Origin: Brienomyrus brachyistius
Taxonomy: Eukaryota > Chordata > Actinopteri > Osteoglossiformes > Mormyridae
DNA: 64,000 nucleotides
Assembly (NCBI RefSeq): GCF_023856365.1
Contig: NW_026042427.1
Coordinates: 248,001-312,000, forward strand
Direction: 5' to 3'
The position numbers and the translations under genes are program-made. The notes under the pieces were generated by a model. The model was not told the DNA's origin, ran no database searches, and was given only the letters and a program-made list of their open reading frames with translations. This document shows positions 49,296-59,389 of this stretch, piece after piece (the stretch's first letter is position 1; every line of letters begins with the position of its first letter).

Positions 49296-51588
49296 CTGAA
49301 AGAGACCCACTCTGCTCTGTCAAGCTGTTTACTATACATCAGCATTTCCTCATTTTCTCACATGTGCATCCTCATGCATCACGGGCAAGGAGTCAGCATT
49401 AGATCGCATTGCTCTAAGATCCAAATACACTGTATTTATCTGAATGCCCAAAGTTCAATAATATGTCAGTTTGCATGACTCTTAAAACAGGCTGTAACAA
49501 AAAACCAATCCGGAAATCCGGCCCAAGATGTTGCTGGATCGATTCAAAACCCCAAAACCGACTCAAAGTTAAACAGAAATCATCTAAAAAACCAATAAAC
49601 CCATCACACCTAGACACACATCATGTCAAAATTAGAGTATATTACGCAATTTTTTTATATTAAGACCTTACGATTAACTTCAGTAGTTTTTTTGCTGCAC
49701 AGAATAAAGTGACATTTCATTTTTTTTATGTTTTAACTTAAAAAGTAGGACACATCAATACACGTTAAATTGATCTAAATTGCATTCAGTCACAACTGAA
49801 TCAAACTGTATCGTATTTTACATGAATAATATAGAATGATTGCTGAATTGAATTGCAATGTACCATTACACTTCTAAATGTATTCTTTGCATCATATGGC
49901 AAAGCATGTATCTAGATGCTAATCACTTTGACAGAAGAGATATACACCCCTTCTCTTGAATGTGGGCTTTTTGAATAGTAGGTAATTCTCCTCATTTTAC
50001 TAACAACTAATAGTCAATGGTGGGTCAAGTATTTAAAATAGTAAAAACATTCAGTAGGCCATGTCAGATTCCGCATATAAGTTATTTATAACCTTTTAAC
50101 CTTAACAGAAAATGTGGAATGCATAATAGAATTACAAATTATACTCAGGTTATCAGAGTTATACAGTACTTTTTTAACCTTTAGCATAATTTTACAATGA
50201 ATGTTCTGTGGTTGATGTAGACAGCCATATTGGACACACACTGTAAATTCTATGTTTCATTGTTAATCTAAAATGATAATTTAAGAAATACAAATAGAAC
50301 ACATAAAAGAAGTAATTTTAGAATGACGCATCTCTCACGACAATGACAAATATTATACTCATGTTAAGGAATTGTGAGAAGCTGTAAGGAGATGCTGTGT
50401 GATCAGCTATCATTTCTGCCTGTTAACTGCAAGCTCTGTTTTGGTAAGTTAACCAGACCCATACTGTAGGGACACAAATGCACAGGCGACACCCCTCACT
50501 GAAAAACAGTAAACACAATGGAAGATTCCAGCACAGTTCGCTGGTGGGTGTTGTCAACAAATATCAGTACATCTTCCACTCACCACAGATAGAGGGTCCC
50601 ACACTCACAACAACTTGGCCACACTAAACATGCTCCCCCTCTGTTCTTTATGCTGCGGTAATATCGCACGCCAGAGAAGAAATCACTTTCCCCATCCACT
50701 TAAGAAAACGGAAATAAATTCATATTAGAAATACTAATATTAGAAAACAAAATTCATCATATGAAATGGAAGAGGAGGGCAGCACTCTGTAATCCAACCT
50801 GAGCCAAGGCAAATAAAAAAAAAAAAAAGGAGTTTCTGATATTCCAGGTCAATTCACTGCCCAGACACTTTCAATGAAGTCAAAACCGGTAGGAACGTTT
50901 TAAAGCAACAAGGTTCATTTAGGGTCACCGTTCCTGGGAGAAAAAAAACTGACACTCTTAAAAGGGCAGGGCATTTACTTCAATTGAAGAGTGGAATATT
51001 TAATTCGATCATTTAAATCTCATGAATAAACAGATAAACAAAAAGACGATTTTGGGACCGATATTTGAAGCTGAAAACCAGATATTCACTGTTTCAAAAA
51101 ATAAAATGACTATTTACGTGAGGGGGCAGATCTATGCAGAAGTACACCATAAAAATGCGACGAGCACAGTAAGTTGAGAGGAGATGCCTAATTTCAGCTG
51201 CTACAGCAGGTGACTTAGTCACCAGCATTTTAGCAAAAACCAAACAAAATAGCAATAACAAAAGCAAGCTTGTTATTACGCTTAAATGCTTTGCTAACGA
51301 CCTCGCCTACATATATTTATTTTCCTGCATTATAAAATAATAGGCAGTTTATATTATTTTGACTGAAAAGTACTGAGCTAGCTAACAAGCTAGCAGCACA
51401 CAACACAAACCATGACAGTGTCGGGGAATTGCTAGCTAACACTTAGCCGGTCTGCGGAGATCTCTATCGTACGCAAGGCAGGTACAACGGGGCCGGATAA
51501 TAACAAATCGGTCGTCTATATGCGTATGTACTTTCCAGAGTGGCCCCATAGTGGGGCGTAAAGGTAACATCTGCCAATGTTTACACAC
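49296..51588 (-). other. AGBL4 intron 1
   Basis: This 2.3-kb intron separates exon 2 from exon 1. It is AT-rich with short poly-A/T runs (for example 50817-50828). I see no transposon with recognisable ends, no alternative exon with coding signal and no tandem array. The strip near exon 1 becomes GC-richer as it approaches the promoter. Confidence 0.8.
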
Positions 51589-51619
51589 CGGTTTCGGGGT
51601 CTCTGATGGTATCCTCCAT
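51589..51619 (-). CDS. agbl4: AGBL4 (cytosolic carboxypeptidase 6) exon 1, coding part
   Basis: This is the first coding exon of AGBL4/CCP6, a cytosolic M14-family metallocarboxypeptidase that trims glutamates from polyglutamylated tubulin and other proteins. Reading the minus strand, the ATG at 51619 opens ten codons (MEDTIRDPET) plus one base, followed by a GT donor at 51588-51587 (GTGTGTAA). Phase 1 matches the exon 2 acceptor and restores a Gly codon. The ATG has A at -3 and G at +4, a strong Kozak context. The frame stays open upstream to 51868, but I chose this ATG because vertebrate CCP6 proteins have only a short acidic leader before the conserved block in exon 2, and because upstream sequence carries promoter motifs. 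The exon is too short for homology alone; the call rests on its splice fit to exons 2 and 3. Confidence 0.82.
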
Positions 51620-51668
51620 CTTCCTTCGCCCTCCCGCAACAAACGGCAACACGCGACGCTGCCTGCGC

Positions 51669-51682
51669 GTTGCCGCGGTAAC
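51669..51682. promoter_or_regulatory. RFX X-box in the AGBL4 promoter
   Basis: The 14-mer GTTGCCGCGGTAAC is a near-palindrome matching the RFX-factor X-box: half-sites GTTGCC and GGTAAC separated by 2 bp. It ends 49 bp upstream of the AGBL4 start codon. X-boxes close to the start of transcription are a hallmark of ciliary genes driven by RFX2/3 with FOXJ1. CCP6 acts on glutamylated tubulin, which is enriched in cilia and neurons, so the placement is sensible. A further GTTGCC half-site reads on the minus strand at 51645-51650. Binding itself is inferred. Confidence 0.7.
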
Positions 51683-51740
51683 GCGACGTGAATGACAGAG
51701 GGCGGGGTTCGTGCATTCGCGTGCCTCTGACCTCCCGGCT

Positions 51741-52873
51741 GGTACTCTACAACAATTATTGCACTGTGTCACTTTATTATACCAGTATCCTCCCACCGAT
51801 TCTACATATGCAAAATATTCCGGTATTTCGGTAAAAAAATGACAATTGTAATTACATATTATTTTCATTTTTGTGAATCATGTATTTTACGCATAGCTAC
51901 AAAAACACGATATTAAACTCTGCTATAACAAAATAAACTTTTAAAAAATGAAGACACATTAAAGTCATATAAGTTCAGCCCAGCAAATTCCAAAGGTTTG
52001 TCAAAATGCGGCATATACTTTATAGAATGCTATTTTAGCTAGTTAAATTGGAAGAATGGATAAATAATTATTTTTACAGTGTATTTGCAAATACAAATGC
52101 CAAAAGTCACTGAGCAAAATGTCATGACTAAAACCTTAGAAATTCCAGTTTTAGTTAAAGAATTTGATTAGGCTTATAGTTGATTAGTTTTATATTATAG
52201 TTGTCATTGTGTTAATTATGGGAGAAAATACATACATATTCTAAACACTTGTGTTGTATGTACAGTAATCTACTTGTGTATTTGTCTTTATACCATTCTT
52301 TACCTTCGGTCGAATCGCGTCTCAGCCCGCAAAATATCATGATTGTTCCAGACAGAAGCGAGTGCTGCTTCATTAAGCTTTTTAACAACAGAAAAGTATT
52401 AATATCCACAAATTGATTACCGTCTATGAATTCCCGGACAATCTGAATGTGTGTCATCAGGCACAATCATGGCCAGACTAATTACTTTGCCACTATTAGT
52501 GTGGCACCTAATTAGCTGGATCGAATGGATAGTTACAAGACCCGTGGAACAGGGAGGCAGCATTTTTGCATTTTCTTGCTAAATTTTTGGATATAATTTT
52601 TGTGAGTCACAAGCAGATGGATGGGACCACGAGGGGGTATTTTTAATAAGAAATAGACGTTTTTTTTTTTACTCTTTCACCAAAGCTATAGGGATGACTC
52701 TCTGATTGGTTGGTAAATGATAATGCGTCATTCTTGTAAAATCATCCTTCCAAGCAGCTGAACCCTAAGTGCTTGTGTAACCTTGACAGATTAAACTGGT
52801 ACGTAATGAATGTGATGCAGTAGCGGTACACGGGTAGGTGCACGTCAGTCTGTGAGGTTATGAGGATTCATCA
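51741..52873. other. AGBL4 upstream intergenic segment, no gene seen
   Basis: This is the AT-rich sequence between the promoter and the first upstream SINE. ORFs of up to 95 codons overlap the promoter or start in low-complexity sequence, and none resembles a known protein. I see no divergent gene start facing away from AGBL4 here. Confidence 0.6.
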
Positions 52874-52885
52874 GTAATGGTTATC

Positions 52886-53248
52886 CATCCATCCATCCAT
52901 CCATTTTCCAAACCGCTTATCCTACTGGGTCGCGGGGGGTCTGGAGCCTATCCCGGAAGCAATGGGCACGAGGCAGGGAACAACCCAGGATGGGGGGGGG
53001 CAACCCATCGCAGGGCACACTCACACACCATTCACTCACACACGCATTCCTACGGGCAATTTAGCAAGTCCAATTAGCCTCAGCATGTTTTTGGACTGTG
53101 GGGGGAAACTGGAGTACCCAGAGGAAACCCCACGACGACATGGGGAGAACATGCAAACTCCACACACATGTGACCCAGGTGGAGACTCGAACCTGGGTCC
53201 CAGAGGTGTGAGGAAACAGTGCTAACCACTGCACCACCATGCCGCCCC
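52886..53248 (-). mobile_element. Full-length tRNA-derived SINE with 12-bp target duplication
   Basis: This is the best copy of the main SINE in the window, 363 bp on the minus strand. The tRNA-like head has box A (TGGTGCAGTGGTTAGCA) and box B (GGTTCGAGTCTCC). The body contains the CCCACGACGACATGGGGAG strip (as plus strand) and a CA-rich middle, and the tail is (GGAT)n. A perfect 12-bp duplication, GTAATGGTTATC, flanks it at 52874-52885 and 53249-53260, as expected for LINE-driven insertion. It lies 1.3 kb upstream of the AGBL4 start codon. Confidence 0.93.
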
Positions 53249-53375
53249 GTAATGGTTATCATTTTCTCCTTTTATCTTTTCAGTTTCAGTAGTACCAATA
53301 GGTAATTATATGGAGGAAACTACAGCACTTTTTTGCCTATCTATATCAGAATTAATTTTAATTAATATTTTATTG

Positions 53376-53702
53376 GGGGCGGCACCATGGTAAAGTGATT
53401 AACACTGTTGTCTCATAACTCTGGGACCGTTCGAGTTTCCGCCCTAACTCCATGTATGTGGAGTGTGCGTGTTCTCCCAGTGTTATCGATTCCTCCTGGT
53501 TCTCTCCACCCCCCTCAGTCTAAACATGCTATGGTGATTTGTAGTTATCAGATTATCCGTAGGTGTGAATGTGAGAGTGCCCTGCCATGGGATGACACCC
53601 TGTCCTGGGAAGTCCCTGCATTGTACAGTACCTGTAGCTTCCGGGATAGGCTCCTGACCCCCACTACCGTGAAGAGGACAAGTGGGTGTAGAAGATGGAC
53701 GG
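53376..53702 (+). mobile_element. Older tRNA-derived SINE with 11-bp target duplication
   Basis: This is the same family as the copy at 52886-53248 but in plus orientation and more diverged: GGGGCGGCACCATGGTAAAG head, CACTGTTGTCTCATAACTCT, GTGCCCTGCCATGGGATGAC, GCTTCCGGGATAGGCTCCTG, and an AGATGGACGG tail. The flanks are ATATTTTATTG (53365-53375) and ATATTTTACTG (53703-53713), matching at 10 of 11 positions. Confidence 0.9.
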
Positions 53703-54104
53703 ATATTTTACTGGACAGCAAAGCTTGAAACCTGATAGGTCAGGAATCCCTTGTCGTATACGTAGAAAAACAAACAAATGACTCTACGATTTGTCAGTAT
53801 ATAAGCGCAGTGTTTGAATTTAATGTGCAAATGGTTATGCATGTATTTGTTGCCCTTTGTTTTCATGGTTGGGGTTGTGTTGGATGTTCCCCTGACCATG
53901 ACAGTTGGTTGGATTATGGATACATATTGTGATGTATACTTTATTGTTATAGTATGATATAGTTTATTTAGTCTTTTTGTTAATTTAGAGATCTGATCTT
54001 CATCTAGGCCATGATATTAAATAAAGACAGTTCTATTTAACAAACATTACACATAGCATTTTACATTGCCTTATCTTTATTGAACAAATGCTTTAATCAA
54101 TCAA

Positions 54105-54935
54105 GGTCATTGATGGAAAAAGTATGTGTGAACCTCTAGAATAATGACCCATTGAAGCAAGGGCAATTGAAGTCCTAATCAATTCAGGTGTAGGTTTGAC
54201 CTGTAAAAAAAACTGCACAATGTTAGTTACCTGCTCTTCGCAACAGATTTCTTTCAAGTGCATTGTGGCCGAATCAGAAGAGGTTTAAAGGGCATCAGAA
54301 GAAGAGTTGATGTTCCTGAGTCTGGAACGTGTCACAAAAATATTTCTACAAGCTTGGGTCTCCATCAGTACACAGTCAGACAGTCTGGGTTATAGCTAAA
54401 GATCTGCAGTTTATGTCTGTGATCATAAGTCTACAATAAGAAAAACAGTAGAAAAGATTGCTATTCAAGGGACGATACCGCATAGGAGACCACTGATCTC
54501 AAAAAACATTGTTGCCCAGCAAGTTTGCTACAATACTCAATAGACAGATGAGACAAAAGCAGGTATTGGTACATGTACACAGTGTTCTGTCTGCATGATT
54601 TGAACGTGGCCAGAACATGGGCAGAAACAGGTTTGTATAGAGCATGGCACCAAGACACTTCCTAACCACTGTACCGAAGCTAAAGGAAGCCTTTGGTTTG
54701 TTTGAGCTTATTTGCAGTAAAGGAGCTTCCGCTAGTTACTAAATGTTTTCCCATCATTATTTAAACTATTTGTGCAGTAAATACACATTATGTAGGCAAT
54801 ACAAAATTCTGTTGTTTGTTAATTAAAAGTGTCTTTGTTTATTACTTTGGCTTTGATTATGATTAGATCACATTTTAGGACCCATTCATGCAGAAATAAT
54901 GATTTTTCCAAGAGATTCACAAACAATTTCTCCTA
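54105..54935 (+). pseudogene. Tc1-like transposon relic, family D, internally deleted
   Basis: The left end has GGAAAAAGTATGTGTGAACC and the right end (about 54885-54935) has TTCATGCAGAAATAATG and GAGATTCACAAAC, as in a common fish Tc1-like family. Between them lie decayed N-terminal transposase pieces: GGCATCAGAAGAAGAGTTG, GGGTCTCCATCAGTACACAG, GATCTGCAGTTTATGTCTG and GGAGACCACTGATCTC. The catalytic core is missing, so the copy cannot be active. Confidence 0.75.
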
Positions 54936-54999
54936 ACTGTAAACAAATATTTTCCCGATAAATAGATTCATTTTAAACTGATGGATAAATGATTTCAAA

Positions 55000-56140
55000 T
55001 GCTTCAAATTTAGATTCATACTGAAAAGACGTTTTTATGTGAACGTTGCCTTTGTAATGCTGTTCGTTTTTGTCTATGAGTAACCTGATCTCCAAGTTGC
55101 GACTTCCATATACTGTACAAACTATCTTCACTAACTGGGAGTTCAGGCAATAAAAGGACGGAGCACAGGGGACCAGTGAAGAAGTGGCCGCATGAAGAGA
55201 CAGAGAGTTACTATGGAGACCGTAATCAGGAGACTTGTGGGACTAAAGAGGCCAGGAAGGGGGGATGAAGGGCAGCTGACAAAGAGATCACCCGGCAGAC
55301 TCAGCGGCTCAAGTGACAGTTCATTCCTGTTTATAGAAAACCTGTCTCCTAAATGCTGCTTTTAAGGAACTGCTTGGCTGATAACACTCTTCATAAGATG
55401 GCTTCCTGCCAGTGAAACATTAGTATGCAGGCGTCAGTAGACAGCTAGAATTATAATTATGGCCGTAATTACATCGATCAATCAAAATGTAATTCATTAA
55501 TTTTATTTATCTGCTCTCATAGCAGATATTTATCTGTCTTATCAAGAAATTTGGCCGTTGACACTCTATAAAGCTTTATAAAGTTTCATATTTTCTTTAA
55601 TGTTCCTATTACACAGCACTTAGACGGCCTTTACACATATGTTACACGTATCCTGTAACAGATAAGTACCAGAGAACCAGCCTTCACCTCTGTGCTGCAA
55701 CTGATAATGACTGATAGGTCATACTAGTCATGGTGTTACTTTAATGTATGGTTTACATTTATTTTAGAAAGCCTTCCTTTAATCTAACTGTAAATTCTAG
55801 TGAAGGTGTAGATTGAGAATATTACCATTCATATTTTGTATGAAACGAAAAGCAAAGGTGACATAATGATGTAGAAAATGACATTAATCTTTATCTATTA
55901 TTAAGCAATATTAGTCTTTATCTAGACAATGGTGGTAATAATCCACTAATATGTATTCTTATACATATTAAGAACAAAATGTCAGCAGTATCTACGCTGA
56001 TGTATGTGTGGCACGTATTGTGCAGCATATGCAGGGAAAAGAAGCTGTGTTGCAGGGTGAGGTCTGAATGCTATTTCTGAAGAGAAATCTGTCAGCTCAG
56101 TGAAGAACTCTGTATAAACAAGTATATTGCAGGCTGGGTT
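55000..56140. other. Upstream intergenic segment, no gene seen
   Basis: This is non-repetitive-looking sequence between a Tc1-like relic and a SINE relic. There is a locally less AT-rich strip at 55130-55330. I recognise no coding signal or mobile element. Confidence 0.5.
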
Positions 56141-56149
56141 CCTGTTTCA

Positions 56150-56430
56150 GACCCTATATGCCTACAGTTGGCATGTTGTTCCTGGGTGTTTGTGGGTTTC
56201 CTTCAGGAAGTGTACATTTCTTCAGCGGTCCACACACATGCAGTGCAGTGAGTTGGTTCCTTTAACTTGCCCATAGTCGGGACATAGACAGTGTGTGAGG
56301 GTGGGTGTGCCCTGTGATGGGCTTGCATGTCATCCAGGGTGGACCTGCAGTTTCCTGCCCCCTGCCTCCTGGGTTAGGCTTCACACCCACAGCAACCCTT
56401 CACTGAATAAGCAGCATAAAAATTAGATCG
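56150..56430 (+). mobile_element. Old tRNA-SINE body
   Basis: TGGGTTTCCTTCAGGAAGT, CACACACATGCAGTGCAG, GTGGGTGTGCCCTGTGATGG, TGCCCCCTGCCTCCTGGGTT and GAATAAGCAGCATAAAAAT follow the SINE order. The head is weak and the tail eroded. Confidence 0.55.
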
Positions 56431-56439
56431 CGAAATGAA

Positions 56440-58265
56440 TAGATGTATTTATATATACGGTAACACAATGACCAGCACCAGCTCTCAGTGATTAACATCC
56501 TATTCTGCTCTCACAAATTTCAAATTTTATTACGAAAGTCCAAAATAAATTAGGACATAACAGAGTAAATAAATTATATTTCAGTTTTCTTATTTGCATG
56601 CACGGTGCAAAAATGGCCAATTATTACAAATTGCACAAAGTTGGTCTCCGCAACAAAAACATAAAAATTTAAATGTGTATGTTACGGCATCGTGGATGTA
56701 TTATTATTATTGATTCAAAGATATATAAAATATAGTATAATAATACTTCTGCAAATTACATTTTGCTGTACACCATAGTGTGAAGCAGAAGTGAACACCA
56801 TAGCAGATTATGACAGGGATTGTGATCAGTTTTTACCCTGAACATTTAAAAACATAGCCTAAATAGTTTTTTGACAGACACAGATGAGTCTTGCCATGGA
56901 CATGGCTGTCTATATACGGACAGGTTGACAATCCCTGTTGTTAACCGGTTCGATGGATTCCATGTACACAGAGATGTTTATGTATAGGATCACATTCCGG
57001 AATAGCCTGTCATAAAAAGGGAAGCTTAAAGCCTTAAAGGTTACCTTATAAGCCTGAGAGTAATGCAGAGGACACAGAGGGCTTACTGGATTACGAACAG
57101 TTATGCATTCATACTCCAGCAGGGCTGTTAGCACAAAACAATCTCATAGATGTATGGAAACTTGTGGCAGGAGGCAGACGGAGGCAGCAGCTCTGCCAGG
57201 GTACGGCGTTACCGATAGGGGACCGCGTCGATTGAGATGCTTTCTTTTGTTAGGAACTCAGGAGAATACAAATTATAAAAGAATAAGAGAACAATTGGCA
57301 ACATAAATTTAACGAAGGCGAAAAGCCTCCTTCGCAGTACCGAGTCCCACTGGTTCTCATCTACGGACACCTTTCCCGCTGCAGTCTGAGCATTCTCCAA
57401 TAAAAGTCCTGGGAGGCATCAGCATGGATTGTCCGCAGAATGACCGCCACGTGAGAATTGCGACGGTTCAGCTCCGCTTCTGTGGAAGCCGCCTCTTTAT
57501 GATGTCCTGCTGCTGGTTAGAGGCAGAGTGACCGAGCTACATTGAAGTCACTAGTGCTGAGTGTTAAAGGCTAAAGGTTATTAAAGGTTATATGCGGACA
57601 TTGCTGGTAGATGTGTGATACGCGTGACACATTTACGTTTACAATTACTACTTCAGAGTCACTTTTAGGGATTCGATACTCGCCTAACCCACACAGAGCC
57701 CTGTGAGACTTCAACATACTCTGAGGTTGGCCAATATTTAAATTATAACGGCTTTGTTCAGGAGAACTGGAGAGTCCTCATCCACAGCATAGATGACATA
57801 GCTCCAGCTTCATCCACGCTCTGCTCAGCACCACCCAGTCCCTCCTCTTTGTTACTCACAAAACTAGCTTGATTTTAACAAGCTACCGAGTTCCTAAGTT
57901 ATTCATTGGATGAAGCTTATTGTGGTAAGATGCACTAAAGAATTAAAGACAAAATTGTGCCTACCGTCAATGTTATTGATAAGATTTGACATCTACCCAA
58001 CAGTTAAGCTTGCCTTCAAAACAGTGGCATGAATATTTTTACGCTCGATTTGCATACTGGTGTTTTTATTGAGTGATTCCATCTATAGCACCCTACTGCC
58101 TTGTGAAGTGTCTCTACATGAAACAATATTACTGCTCATGTACTACTTTCTGATGCATTTCAATAAGGTGAATATCAGTAGGTATGTATTTTAAGGCAAA
58201 ATAAATAAAAGAAAAAATTTATGGGACGGTATAAGTCAGTATTTGAATTTTTTGGTTCTTTGAAG
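56440..58265. other. Upstream intergenic segment, no gene seen
   Basis: This holds short ORFs (for example 56910-57134 minus, 57103-57306 plus) without recognisable domains. No splice-bounded coding block was recognised. I looked for the RNA-recognition motifs of ELAVL4, expected upstream of AGBL4 from mammalian synteny, and did not find them. Confidence 0.5.
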
Positions 58266-58274
58266 GGTTTAGAA

Positions 58275-58437
58275 CAGGGGTTGGCAATCTTATCCATAAC
58301 GCGCTGTTGCATATGCAGGTTTTAGAGAACTGATTGGCTGAAGAGTCCTCACACCTGGCTTTCAACAGCTGATCTAAAGGTTACCCCAAAAACCTGCACA
58401 CACACTGGCCCTTTGCGGATAATATTGCCCAGCCCTG
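58275..58437. mobile_element. hAT-type MITE, widespread fish family
   Basis: The left end CAGGGGTTGGCAATCTTATC and the right end GGATAATATTGCCCAGCCCTG form imperfect inverted repeats. The interior has AACTGATTGGCTGAAGAGTC and ACCCCAAAAACCTGCACAC. The flanks GTTTAGAA (58267-58274) and GTTTAACC (58438-58445) share their first five bases, a possible degraded 8-bp duplication. Confidence 0.7.
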
Positions 58438-59284
58438 GTTTAACCCAGTCTGCCTGCCGAGCATAGATGTTACTGTGTATGTACAATAATGTGAATTAGG
58501 TGAAACTTAAGCAGTAAGATATAGAGCATCTATAAAAACTTTCCAAGTAAAAACCCTTATTGTCACAAGTTGCGAGACAAAGGACCCAAAGGCAGGAATT
58601 TGGCAAAGAAAAGGGTACAGAGTCATAGGAACTCCCTAAAAAAGAATAAAGGAAATAAATGTCGAGTAAGAAAGTGAAGTAAATACAAATAAAAGAATAA
58701 GTAAAATAAATTAAAAATAAAAGAATAAGAAAACTTGTCTTTATTACTTTTGCTTTTTCCCCTTTTGCTTTTAATTTTACCGTATTGCCACATTAGGGAG
58801 GAGGCAGGAGGGTCAGGCGCACATGACAGGTCGGACGTAACTCTCTGAGGTGTACTTTCACTGCATATTCATACTTCAAAGGTATTAGATCTGTTTTAGG
58901 TCAAAATTTCAATTTGTTCTTGAATACTGCATTATTCTCTTAGACTGCTGCCCCCTTTGGCACCGGCTCAATATGATTATCCAACAGCTGAAGTCGTCTG
59001 TTCAAAGCTTTTCGCCCCAATGCAAGAGATGGCGAACCCTGGGATTGTGACGAGGACATTTTGCTGGGTGATCCTTTGTGTGCCAAAATACAAAAAGGTC
59101 AAACAGATACTGTAGATAAATGTAAAGAAAATCTAAGAAACTTCAAATATTCAGGAAGGTTCTTTTCCAAAGAAGCGAAAAGTGTTTTTATTCAGATTCT
59201 ATAAAAAAATGGCTGGTTCTTTCCAAATATATTTATTTACTTATTTATTTACCTGTTTCTAAGTTTAATATTTAGATTACTATA

Positions 59285-59385
59285 CTATCTATCTATCCAT
59301 TCATCCATTTTCTGTAAGGACTTATCCTATTCAGGGCCTTGGGATGTCTGGGGCCGATCTTGGAGGCTACAGGCACAAGGCAGTA
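59285..59385 (-). mobile_element. Old tRNA-SINE tail fragment
   Basis: In minus orientation, CCATTCATCCATTTTCTGTA, GGACTTATCCTATTCAGGG and GGCTACAGGCACAAGGCAG are the tail side of the SINE. The head is missing. Confidence 0.6.
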
Positions 59386-59389
59386 CTGT

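Larger units (their letters stand above)
51430..51740 (-). promoter_or_regulatory. GC-rich AGBL4 promoter / 5' leader region
   Basis: About 300 bp around exon 1 is much richer in CpG than the AT-rich surroundings (for example the CGCGACG and GCGCGTTGCCGCGG runs at 51651-51690). It contains a GC box (GGGCGGGG, 51700-51707) and the X-box at 51669-51682. No TATA box is evident at a suitable distance. This looks like a small CpG-island promoter with start sites upstream of the ATG at 51619. The exact start of transcription cannot be read from the sequence. Confidence 0.65.

Noticed and set aside
51620..51868. N-terminal extension of AGBL4 exon 1 to an upstream in-frame ATG
   Set aside because: The upstream codons cover the X-box and GC box, have no similarity to CCP6 proteins and contain AT-rich, non-coding-like sequence at the far end.
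53180..53248. tRNA gene
   Set aside because: Box A and box B are present, but this is the tRNA-like head of a SINE: it continues into the SINE body and has a flanking target duplication.
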